A DNA stretch of 64,000 nt from Limanda limanda (taxonomy: Eukaryota > Chordata > Actinopteri > Pleuronectiformes > Pleuronectidae): NCBI RefSeq assembly GCF_963576545.1, contig NC_083647.1, forward strand, positions 992,001-1,056,000, given 5' to 3'. The position numbers and the translations under genes are program-made. Under the pieces are notes generated by a model. It had not been told where the DNA came from. It did not search any database and saw only the letters and a list, made by a program, of their open reading frames with translations. Below are positions 50,443 to 61,212 of the stretch, one piece after another; the stretch's first letter is position 1, and each line of letters opens with the position of its first letter.

Positions 50443-50970
50443 TAACGCTGGGTTCACACCGGACGCCGAAGCGATGCCTAAGCGTAGCGCCAGGTCAGAA
50501 AAGCCAGCTGCCTCCCATCCACTCCCATGTTAAACCTCTGTGCGGTTCACACCGGACGCTTAAGCGCCACGCCAAGGCTGCCTAGCGCCGTGCAGTGATT
50601 GTTTCTGCGTCGACTCTATTTTTTTCGCTTGACGCAAGCGTATCGCGCCAGGATACAAACTGAAAAATTATTCTAAACGATATTGATGACATATTTTAAA
50701 TAATTTAAATTATCAAATATGCATCCCATACTTTGTATTGCCTTCTGTTGTCCTGGAGTTTTAATTTTACCAATTTAACAATCACATTATTAAATGTCCC
50801 CCTCTGCCCATCCACTACAGACACACAAGCAGTCATATAGATAAAAAAGAGAGAGGAGAGGGGGGGGGGGGGCACCTGACACCCGACAATGAACGGAGCA
50901 AACAGCGGAGAGGTTCTTGAAGATGGATGACATTAAATTAATAATTGAAGTGGAGAAGTACAGTTAGTTG

Positions 50971-51675
50971 TAGGGATGTCACGAGAACCGATACCTACGA
51001 TACCTGTCGATACTAAGATAACAAAACGATGCCGATGCCCAAGTTTTTGAAGTACCGTAGGCACCGTCAGCTTCGATGCCAGCAGCTGTTAGCAACTTAG
51101 CATTAGCATCGGTGCTGCGCCAGTCGACGTTTGCATTCAGAAAACCAATACGGCAACTGCGGCTGCAGCGTTCGCCCCACCTCAACTTGTTTATTAAAAA
51201 GGCACAAAGAGTCGTGTATGGAAGTATTTTGCGTTTGACGCCGGGTTTACACCGGACACGGAAGCAACGCTGCCGCTCCGCGCTAATCCTTAGCGCGCCG
51301 GCACATGGTTGTTTACACCGGAAGCTGAAGCGGCGCATGGGAGTGGATTGGAGCCAGCTGTTATTTAAGGCTTGGTGCTGCGCTTATGAGTCGCTTTGGC
51401 GTCCGGTGTAAACCCGGCGTGAGGCAGGTGACCATGGCATTATCATTTAATGCATAACGTGTCTCACAACAAAGCGTCACTCACATGCGTCCGCAACTAC
51501 CGTATAACCCTCAGTATATGCGCAGCGCAAGCACATTGAACTACCGTATATGACATTAACAACATCCAAATAATGCACTTTTTTTTTACCGTGGTATCGA
51601 AATTGGCATCGAGAATCGTGTTATTTTACTGGTATTGGCACCGACTACTGAATTTTTGGTATCGTGACACCCCTA
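50971..51675. mobile_element. hAT MITE, middle member of the nest
   Basis: The element starts TAGGGATGTCACGAG and ends CGTGACACCCCTA. GTTAGTTG flanks it on both sides (50963-50970, 51676-51683). The subterminal regions are rich in CGATACC/GGTATCG words in opposite orientation. No gene is present. Confidence 0.85.
51239..51419. mobile_element. Harbinger-like MITE, inner member of the nest
   Basis: Ends CGCCGGGTTTACACCGGACA and the complement of CGCCGGGTTTACACCGGACG agree at 19 of 20 positions. TGA flanks both (51236-51238, 51420-51422). The termini are close to those of the outer element, so both probably used the same or a related transposase. At 181 bp it is a MITE. Confidence 0.8.
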
Positions 51676-51974
51676 GTTAGTTGTGTGATCCTCAGCAAAG
51701 ACAACACCAAAAAAGACCCATGTTTGGACGCTGTTGCAGTTAATGTTGGAGCAACAAGAAAGTATATGCTTGAAAAAAACGATTAAATGCCGTTTTTACT
51801 GCAGGCTGATAACAGCAGAAGTATGTGATATTATTAGCGTGGCGCTTCGACGTACGGTGTGAACCCGACGTAATACAGCCACAACAAAGTTCTTTACCAC
51901 CCCCATATACACCCACTCTTCTTAAAGGAGCCTGAAGTGCTGAAAGTGCTATGGATGATGTGCATCCATCAAAC

Positions 51975-52060
51975 CAATTTTGTTCAGGGGTTCAGCATCT
52001 TGCCCAAGGACACTTCAGAATGCAGATGGGGAAGACTGGGATCAAACTGCCTACCTACCA
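51975..52060 (-). mobile_element. SINE family 1 fragment
   Basis: Matches the middle of the reference SINE (GGTTCAGCATCTTGCCCAAG, GACACTTC, GCAGATGG) and stops in the B-box complement. The tail and head are both missing. Confidence 0.6.
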
Positions 52061-52139
52061 ACTACCTACGACTCATCAATTTAGTATTTTCTCCATTAAT
52101 AAGGATTTAAAAATCACAATAATGATTGTAACAACTTAG

Positions 52140-52350
52140 TTAAATATCGTAACCTTTTATTATGGTCATTTTGTAAGGTGAGAGGACACAGACCTTGTTC
52201 CTGTTTATTAAGAAATTCAAAATCCAGCCCACTAGATTATGACAGAGTTGAAAATGCACTATTAGTATTTTAGCCAAAATGTTGGGTTGCATAGAGTTAA
52301 AAGCAGAGGAGAAATCGATAAAATCAAATCTAGCATGGGTTTTGTTCCAG
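52140..52350 (-). pseudogene. LINE reverse transcriptase fragment (motif A region)
   Basis: On the minus strand the reading HARFDFIDFSSAFNSMQPNI and the following HNLVGWILNFLINR match the palm region of jockey/L2/Rex-type LINE reverse transcriptases. The frame is open for about 60 residues and then lost on both sides. It differs from the LINE at 32.2 kb (IDYSSAFITL), so it is a different lineage or subfamily. Confidence 0.6.
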
Positions 52351-53104
52351 GTTAGCAGGGTGATTGTTCGAATAACACAAAGGAATTTCCATCTACCCCT
52401 TCGTTTTTATGGGGGTCCTGAAAACACTACGGTTGAAGAGGTGTTTGACAGGCCACGTGCAAAATAAAGGGATACAGCTCAAATAGCATCAGCCATCATA
52501 TCTAGCCCTCTGTGCCCAAATACCTACTTGGGTAAAGATCTAAAAGCCCTGCAAGTCTCCATGTTCAAGTCCACCCAGCAAGCCCACTTACAAGGGAAGC
52601 AATCCAATTTGAACTGAAATTCTCTCATCCTCGGGATTGTATCCATGTGTTTCCACTTCATCCCTGTTGTCAAGAAGCGTTGTCATAAAAAACTGAAAGC
52701 ATTTCTATCCTAGGCGCCCCCTCCACTTAATACACATTCTCTCATACATTATATCTGTCCAGCTGAGGGGAAGGGGTTGCTCTTCTAATCTCCAACAAAA
52801 CAGATTCCTCTAAACAGATAAAACTCTTTTGACTTTTGATCTTTAAATCAAAGTTAAAAACACATCTCTTCTCATTGGCCTTCTTTTCGAGTTGAGAAGG
52901 TTTTCATCCCAGCAGATTTTATTTTATCTAATTTTCTTTGATCTTGTTTTATTTTTACCATTGGTATTTTTGATGTATACAAATAGTAAATGACACACAA
53001 AGTCACGCTGTCTTCTTGTGGTACCTTCTACTTTTATAAAGAAAAGGTTGTTTTTTGCCTCTACTGCAATGCCCTTGTGGTGAGTCTCCCTTTATGTGCA
53101 ATAA
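52351..53104. other. Non-coding stretch
   Basis: No supportable gene or repeat boundary. Confidence 0.4.
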
Positions 53105-53277
53105 GATAAGAAGTCCTTTTATTAATCCCGCAATGGGGAAATTTGCAATGTTACAGCAGCAGAAGCCGTCACATAAGTAGCATGCAGTACTTGGGCGAAG
53201 GAATATAAAGAAATACAAATATAAAACAATATATAGAAAAAATATAAATGTGATTAAACCGGTTTATACAGCGAAAG
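53105..53277 (+). repeat. Common fish dispersed repeat fragment
   Basis: Contains CCTTTTATTAATCCCGCAATG followed by GGGAAATTTGCAATGTTACA, a motif I recognise as very frequent in teleost DNA. The family is not assigned. The downstream hAT element is inserted at or near its edge. Confidence 0.4.
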
Positions 53278-53285
53278 TCTTACAG

Positions 53286-54544
53286 CACATGTGTCAAACT
53301 CAAGGCCTGAATTATATGTGGCCCGCATGATAAAATCTATTTACTATTAGAGCTGGCCCGCCGGCAGTGTTTTGCAAGTTCTCAATACAAAATAAGTACT
53401 GAGAATTCCTGAGGGTCAGTGAACACGTCGGGATGGGGCACGTGACAGTTCTAGACCAATGGCAGGCTCTCATTGGCTGACGAGTGGGCGGGTCAATGGT
53501 GAATGACAGATCCCACAATGCACTGCCCGTGTGTCGGCATGTCAATCACGGTCCCGCGAACGCGCCTCACAGTCTGTATTACATATCACTTGTGACAACT
53601 TTCAACTATCCCGCTCCCAAACATGCCTAAACGAAAGGTGGCATTTGAAAACAGGAGCTTTCAAGACAGGTGGGAGGAACAGTATACGTTCGCGGATGTA
53701 AAGGGTGGATCCGAGAAAGGATGAAGGAGGAAAAAAGTGAGTTGACAGCTTATCACGGCATCATACACCAGGAGTCGTTGTGTGGCAAAGCCTTGAAAAT
53801 GAACACGTGATGAGCATCATAACATTAGCGGTTATCAGAGCCAAAGGTTTAAATCACCGCCAGTTCAAGTCTTTTCTGGAGGAGTTAAGTACAGAATATG
53901 GTGACTTGCCCTATCACACACAGGTGCGATGGCTGAACCAGGGAAAGGTGCTGGAAAGATTGTTCCAGTTGCGTGAGGAGATCTGTGAGTTTATTGAAAG
54001 CAAAGGGAAAGGCCCAACAGAGCTCCGAAATAAAACGTGTCTGTGTGACATCACGAGCCACCTGAATGCGCTCAACCTGCAGCTTCGGGGGGGGGGGCGT
54101 GACATCACTGACATGTACGCTACAGTGAGGGCTTGAAAAACCAAGCTGCGCTGGTGGGAGACGCAGATGCTGCAGGAAAACTTGTTTTTCTCTTGCTACT
54201 ACAGGACATTTGATTTTTCTTTGAAGTCAATTATTTTTGGCTGTTTGCCTGTAGAAAATGTTTTCGCTGGAAATTACTCTGGAAATACTGCAGATAGAGC
54301 CAGAAAGCAATTAATGAAACTGATTTTATTACTTTTATATTTATTTATGTATTATTTGTATTTCATTTTTTTCATAATTAATGTTGTTTTATCGGCATAC
54401 TCTATAGGCCTTGTTAGTTCCAGGTTCAATATGTGCACTAAGGTTCTTTCAATAAGTTTTCAATAAACGTTGAACCCATGTGGCCCTCGACTTGAAGCAA
54501 TTTTTTGATTTCGGCCCACTGCGTATTTGAGTTTGACACCCCTG
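53286..54544 (+). mobile_element. hAT element, internally deleted, with 8-bp duplication
   Basis: Ends CACATGTGTCAAACTC and the complement of CAGGGGTGTCAAACTC are imperfect inverted repeats, and TCTTACAG flanks both sides (53278-53285, 54545-54552). The 1259 bp include a fragmentary transposase and a terminal region with GTGGCCCTCGACTTGAAGC. Confidence 0.85.
53623..54136 (+). pseudogene. hAT transposase fragments
   Basis: An ATG at 53623 opens MPKRKVAFENRSFQDRWEEQ and stops after about 34 codons. Frame 53780-54136 then reads KGLNHRQFKSFLEELSTEYG, VRWLNQGKVLERLFQLREEI and LCDITSHLNALNLQLRGGGR. These match the C-terminal half of hAT transposases of the type domesticated in GTF2IRD2-like proteins. 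The BED-type zinc finger and most of the RNase H-like core between the two parts are missing. The similarity ends at about 54180, before the usual dimerisation region. Confidence 0.75.
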
Positions 54545-54559
54545 TCTTACAGGGTCCAG

Positions 54560-55365
54560 AAGTCAACGGTGCATCTGATCTCAATCAACCTAAAGCGGCA
54601 CATGTTACTTTCTCTAAGGAATGTCATTTGGCATTGCCATCCTGGCTCACAAGGCAATTACAGTCCAGACTGTTCTCATAGTTCCCAATGGTGGAATGAT
54701 ATTCCAAATGTTAAAATAAGGGTGTCCCACTCTAGCTTAAGAACCTCTTCAATAGTGATCTATTCCAAGAGCACCTCGACTCCTAAGACCTCTTATAACC
54801 CACCCTGCCTAACTAACACTTCCTAATACCTAGTTCATACGTCATAATTTGTAGTCCAATTTTCCACTCACCAACTGATTTTGGAACAAAAGTCCAAGAT
54901 CGGAGCCAAACTGGCACGTGAACAGCAGTCGACAATCTATGTGTGAACTCGTCAAGGACGCAATACAAGGGGCTCGCCCACATTTTCTTCCTCCTCTGAC
55001 TACATTTCAAGCAAGCTAAACATCTTGGATTATCTGCGACAACTATAGCCAGTCAGTGTGCAGAACAAGGTGAAGATCGTGGTGAATGATCAAGAATGAA
55101 AGTGGTTGACCCCCTATCCCGGGTCAGTTGAGCATGAACTCACAATGACTGCAAGACTCCTGATCACAACACAGTAAGGTATGCAGTGTGAACCGCACAT
55201 TAATCTAGCAACTTTGAAAGACATGTAGTCTGAAGCTGGCATCACCTGATCTCCCACACTTTATGTTATTGACTCCTTCTGTTCTGAAGCATTAGTGCTG
55301 TCCCCCAGTTTTGAGTAATTTTAGATAAAAGCATCTGCCAAAGGGGGATTTGTAAATGTAATATA
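54560..55365 (+). repeat. Dispersed retroposon-like repeat with ATAAAAGCATCTGCC tail
   Basis: The right edge (AGATAAAAGCATCTGCCAAA then TGTAAATGTAATA) is the plus-strand counterpart of the minus-strand tails near 20.0 and 23.2 kb. Upstream words such as AATGGTGGAATGATATTCC and AAGACCTCTTATAACCCACC also occur in fish repeats ending this way. A segment from about 54836 to 55225 seems foreign to it. Boundaries are soft. Confidence 0.4.
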
Positions 55366-55369
55366 CTAC

Positions 55370-57730
55370 TTTGAAAAATATAAGGCCTTGATCAAAGTCT
55401 AAAAAATAACTAATTTAAACATATTTAAAATTAACTTATTTAACATAATTCTTATAACATAATTTTGGGAATTGGAATATTAACTTTAAATGAAAGCATC
55501 GGTGTACTTTTTCACAATGTATTCAAAGAGATATAATAGAAACTTATGAGTACTTAATGAAACACGATTTTTTTTTACAAATCCAGTTGAAGTGACCATT
55601 TTATCAGTTTTGTGGTAGGCCAATTTTTAATATTGAACTATATACAAACAATATCCTTATTGGCTTATTGGGCCATATTCTGCAACATTTCACCTTGGCT
55701 TCTTTGTCAGTGACCATTGTTCTTGTTTGGAGCCTCTGATAGAGTCAATCCCAGAAAGCAAACCTCTCTTAGGCCCTGAACAGCTTCCTTTACTTTCACA
55801 CTAATATCAGAATTCCACATCTATCCTCCTCTCCCTCATCATCATTTACATTTTCAAATCTGCATTTTTCATATAGATCCAACCTTACTCTAATTTTAAT
55901 ATCACTGTTATTTCCCATGACACCTTTTGTATTATTATACATTATGAATTTTTCCATCTCTCTGTCTCTCCCTCCTCTGTTACTACTCCTGCCCCCCCCC
56001 CCACCCACCCATTTCTCTCCCCCATTCCTCTTCTAATCCCTGTGCCCACACCACACTTATGAGCTGAAATATTTTATCAGGTGGAACCCTCAGTCAAACT
56101 TATCATTTTAATCTTATTTAAATAAAAAAAATAATCTCTCTTCTTGGCTGTTTGACAGCAGCTAATGGTTTTTCGTTATCGTAAAGGAAACTTTGAGGGC
56201 TGAGATAGACTGCCAAAAAAAACCCTTCCTGTATTTTCTTCCCCAGATGATTCATAAAACATGCACCAAGAACAGGTAACATATGAGGTGAGAGGACAAA
56301 AGCTCGAAGACTAAATTCATGCATGCGTGTCAATTTACATATTCCTGTGGCCTTTGAGGCTCATAGGTAAGGCTGATATGGAAGCCTGTATTGTGATGCC
56401 TTATTTGTTCTTGAAAGGTGCTTGCAGCAAAACAACGTCACTCAGAGAAATTGCATATGTCAGTTTTTGTCCTCTACCTTCATCAAAATACCAGGAACTT
56501 CATTATTTCGACAGCCATGACAAGAAAGCACATCCACTTCTCATGACTGACTGATGGATTTCCCTCTATCTCAGCAGGTGTGAGTAGAGAAGTGCTGAGA
56601 AGATTCTCAGTCGTAAAGGAGATAATTTTGGCAACTAACTTGGTGTCAGTTCAATAATTCATACTGTTTTAGTCTAATTTTATTCTTTTTTATAAGTTTT
56701 AGTCAATTTTTTTCATTGTTAGTCTCTATTTTGTCCAACATTTTTTAAATTGTTTGTCTTTACCATCTTAATGTTGCTATATTTGTGTGCAGTTATCATG
56801 TGTGTCTTGTAGGAAAGTGTTGCGTAGCACACACCCGCTCACCTCAGGAACTTCAGGTACTTTTCCAAACTGTAAGTACAGAACTGCTGCCTCAAATCCA
56901 ATACAGTTGTTCCTGCTAAATCAGCATAACTGCAGCTACCTGTGCTGTTCGCTTCAGAGCAGTGAGTCATTCAGAAGATGGATTCACTTACGGACTGTTC
57001 ATTGAGTTTGGTTTTAGAGGAGATGCTATAAAATCAATACTGTGATCTTTGTTTCGTGAACCTCTAGAGAACAATTCTGATGAAATCAAATTGTATTTAG
57101 TTTAGTCATGTTTTTGTCACAAAATGGGTCATCACAAAATATTTTCCCTAATTTTCATGATGAAAATGATTGAATGATAGGTTCACATATTTTTCGAGTT
57201 TCTTAGAGAATATATAATAATATTAAGGACGTTGTCAACAAAGTCAATATAGTGACAAAGTCTTCCAATATCTCAGCCTCTCTAGTTCTAAAAGAAACCT
57301 TGTAGTCAGTGGATGTGTACAAACAAATGGAAAGGATCTGACTTGGCCAAATGCTAAATCAGTGCTGTACAATTCAAGTCAGTACCAAAGAAACACACAC
57401 ATTTATAAATTTGACAGGATCACTTTACAGCTTTGCCACTTGTCCAGCTGCAGCTTACAAAGAAAGAAATGGAGATGAAGGAAAATGAGGAAAAAGATCA
57501 GGACAGTGACTAGCGATAACCTCATCTTAACATCCTCCTGTTTCTCCGTCAATCATCCATCCCAGAATCAAAAACAGAATTGGGCTTATTACCAAGTAGT
57601 TTTACACATACAATGAATGTGCTATGGTGTGATTGTATATAAATAAATGTAAATAATGTAAAAAGTATAAGTATAAAGTAAGGTATAAAGTATAAAAATA
57701 GGGAAACATTTTATGTGAAAAGCATCACCT
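55370..57730. other. AT-rich non-coding stretch
   Basis: No gene supported. A CCCCCCCCCCC-like run lies at 55992-56002. Confidence 0.45.
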
Positions 57731-57734
57731 CCTT

Positions 57735-58075
57735 AACCAAGTTGTAGTTGAAGAGATGTGTCCTTAGTCTGTGACAGAAGATGTGTAGACTTTCTGCTGT
57801 CCTGATGTCAATGGGGAGCTCGTTCCACCATTTGGGAGCCAAAACAGCAAACAGTCATTATTTTGTTGAATGGCTAGGTATCCCTCGCAGTGAGGCAGCA
57901 TCAAGCCGATTGGCCGATGCAGAGCGAAGTGGACAGGCTGGGGTGTAAGGTTTAAGCATGTCCTGGAGGTAGACTGGGCCCGATCCGTTCACAGCACGGT
58001 ACGGAAGTACTAGTGTCTTGAAGCGGATATGGGCAGCCACTGGTAACCAGGGAAGGGAGTGGAGTAGTGTGAGGA
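57735..58075 (-). repeat. Long dispersed repeat, second copy
   Basis: Closely matches 23405-23760 over about 330 bp, but lacks the (ACATT)n tail portion. It is better preserved than the 23-kb copy in its right half (GGTAACCAGGGAAGGGAGTG). Confidence 0.65.
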
Positions 58076-61000
58076 AATGGCTCTAAGAGTTTGTGTCAAA
58101 GGTGGGAGGGGTCAACCAGAATCTTACCTGCATGCCTCAGTCCTAGAGAAAAGGCAGGTTGAAGCCAATCACCTTCTCAGTGGGGCAGATGATGCTCCGT
58201 TCTCTGGCCTTGTGCTTGGAATTAGCAGCAGCGTACCATACGGTGATGGAGGAGGTGAGAGTGGACTTAATGATGACTGTGTAGAACTTTGACAATCATC
58301 GGCTTTGGCAGGGTGAACTGCTGCTGAATCCCTGTTACCATCCTCCTCCCGTCCACATCTCGGCGGTCCAAAGGCAATGGGGGCACATTTCCTGACAGAT
58401 CATTTGTTCACAGAGGTATTTTTGTAGGTAATTTCTCTATTGTTTATTTTTGTAAGGTAAGAGCGGATGTATAGGAGTGGCAGCAGGGCGAATCTTGGGT
58501 CACTGATTTCGCCCCAGGGGTGGTTTAAATGGAGAAGGAATAACAAGGCCCTGGTGGGAGTGCCTGGGGACCCAAAAACATCATTCACATCTCCCCATAA
58601 TCATCAAGGCCATGCTAGGATGCCTTCTTAATTTACATAATACAGTCCCGACACTTTTACTCCTGCTATCCATCATGACCGGGATGAGAAGATGAGGCCT
58701 TCTTCTTCTCTGTTCTCCTTCTCCCTCCGTTTGTCTTTTCTCCCTTTGATTGTGTCTTGTGTTTATCTGCCCAAGCACAAAAGATTGATTCCCCAGTGTT
58801 TCTCCCCCTTATGTTCAGCAGATATGAATTTTCACGGAATGATGAAGCACCGAGTCAGCTAATAATAAACAGAAAACACATATTCAAAAACACAGAGAAG
58901 AAAGGCAGAGAAGAGGGAAGGCGTCTGTCTGTGTTTGGTTGATGAGGAGAGATGGATGTTGTCGGGTAAAGGACTTGGGAAGGTACTTAAAGGAAAGTTG
59001 TTAAAAAATTTAAAATATCTCCCTCACACAATGGTGTTAGTTGTCATTGTTAAACCTGCAGTAAGACAGAGCAGATCAGAACTGTTGTGGAGGAGAACGA
59101 TGATAATACACATCTGACACTCTATAAATTAATCATTACTATTTAATAAATGAGTGACAGGAGCCCAATTAAATTTAAGTAGGATCAACTTAACAAGTCC
59201 TGAATGACGTAACAATCATACAGATATATATGATTGTTAGCTCCTACCACAACCTATAAGTGCCGCCATAGATCTCTCCATACCTTTATTACCATAGTGG
59301 CAATCATAGTTCATGGAAAAGTCACAGACTGGATAGGTTTACGTAAAAACTCTTTCAAATCAGGGCCTCCTCATGCTTAGAGTGCATTTGTTGTTGTGGT
59401 TACAACTATAAATGCAGTTAAGGCTGTCAAACGCTTACAAACAGTGCAGCAGTCTTCACAGTGATCTCCTGTACATCCATCCCTTGCTGTCATTAAAATA
59501 ACCAGGCGTCTAGAGGTCGCCTAACAAGGAAACTTAAATATGGGTCATAATAAGCTGTTGCTAGGACAAGCTAAAATAGCATAACATAGCATTTAGCAGC
59601 TGAAGAGCCCAGGAGGTGGTGGAGACCAAACACAGAGTCCAAAGAGAGGGATCACTCGACTTGAACACAACTCCAAAGAAATGCTTATTTTATGAGATTG
59701 TGTTCTATCATGTGGTATATCAACGAATTAATATATTTTTTAAATTTTGTTTGGATTTATCCTGTACACTGTTTGTTCTGGTGTAAAAAGAGTTTTTGAT
59801 ACAAAGAAAACGTTTTTTTATTCATAGACGGATGAGATCGTGTCATTGGTGTTGCAGAATTTGAAATTACAATATTGAGCAGCTCGGGCCTTTATCTTGT
59901 GTGGTGGTAAATCAGAGTTGTGTCAGGGAGCTATGTGCAGTGTCTGCGAGCTCACAGGGCCATGTCTGGTTCACGGAGGACATTACCATAAGTACCATTA
60001 CTGTCAGAAAGCATGAGATCTGTATCAGTGAAATATACTACTGCTCCTGCTACAGCATCTGCCTTGACTTACAACGCCCCTGCCCTAATACTGACATTTC
60101 TAGCACCCACACCCACGATGCAGTTTGTTGCTAGAAGTAATGTGGCAATATGTTGAATACCATGGCATGATATCAATTCAGTCACAACCAACAGGAAAGA
60201 ATGAAGAGGCTGAACATTGGAATTTGATGCTATATTGCTTAACATGAAACCCATTTTTAGTTAACTTCTTTTAAAGTATTGTTAACGTATTGTTCGACTG
60301 TATTCATATTTCAGTACACTATTCATTCTTACACATAATCTTGAGGAATTCTGGAAGCACAACTTCAACTTAACCCACTGTAAACAGAGCACAGTTATTG
60401 TGGACATAATTTATGTTTTGTGTGACATGTCACGTAAATGCAACACAGGCTAATAGGAACCAAATGGAGCATCTTTGTCAGGAGACACTGCAACTCCAGA
60501 TGAATTCTGTTTGGGCCTCCAAGTCGTTTGACTCACACAAGTTAGGCATATTTGTGAAGTGACTTTAGAAACTGGTCTTAGTAAATTTAATTATATTAGT
60601 TATATTATGAAACATATTTGTATTATTTCTTATCATAAGGTTAGAATATTATTTTTCTGCTCTTAGAAATGCCCCCTTTCTTTATGGGGATGATGGAGAT
60701 GTCAAGCTATCACATGTTTTCAAGAGCTCTTGAAGTAATTTTGAATTTAGACCAGAGGCCCACCAATGAAAGGGTGGTCCTCAAATGTCCTGTTGTAAAA
60801 CAGGGGATCTGAAACCGTTTTGGCCCCCATTCCCAAATAACAATGCCAAAGATTTGTAACAAACATCATCTCAAAGGTTAGTAAAGCAAAAGATATGTTG
60901 TAGTGTTTCCTGTGGTGCTGTAAATTGACCTGGTCCAACTGATGCTCTCACTAATCTGCCATAATCACCTCAGGGGTCAAGTGGGAACAAAGACAATTAG

Positions 61001-61212
61001 GAGGCTTTTGGCATTTTTTTTAATAAAATTTTGTTTAAACCCTAACCCTATTTTGTTAAAGTTGCCTACTTTTTTTCTTTGCAACAATTATGGCTAAAAT
61101 ACACTTTTTCTCATATTTAATTTCTTGAACAATGTGGAGATGGTATGCTGGTTCCCAAGTATGCTCCTTATGTTGTATAGATGTGAGCATTTGCCATCTG
61201 AAGTCGCCTTCT
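58076..61212. other. Non-coding stretch
   Basis: More than 3 kb without a supportable gene. Open frames are under 80 codons and lack known motifs. The sequence is AT-rich around 59690-59890 and 60550-60660. Confidence 0.45.

Larger units (their letters stand above)
50446..51870. mobile_element. Harbinger-like MITE, outer member of a triple nest
   Basis: Ends CGCTGGGTTCACACCGGACG and the complement of CGTCGGGTTCACACCGTACG agree at 17 of 20 positions, and TAA flanks both (50443-50445, 51871-51873). A second GGTTCACACCGGACGC motif lies inside at about 50544. Removing the nested hAT leaves about 710 bp of non-coding sequence. The 3-bp TAA duplication suggests PIF/Harbinger. Confidence 0.75.

Noticed and set aside
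54836..55225. Possible MITE with GTTCACAC-like right end
   Set aside because: Termini are not clear inverted repeats and no convincing target duplication was found.
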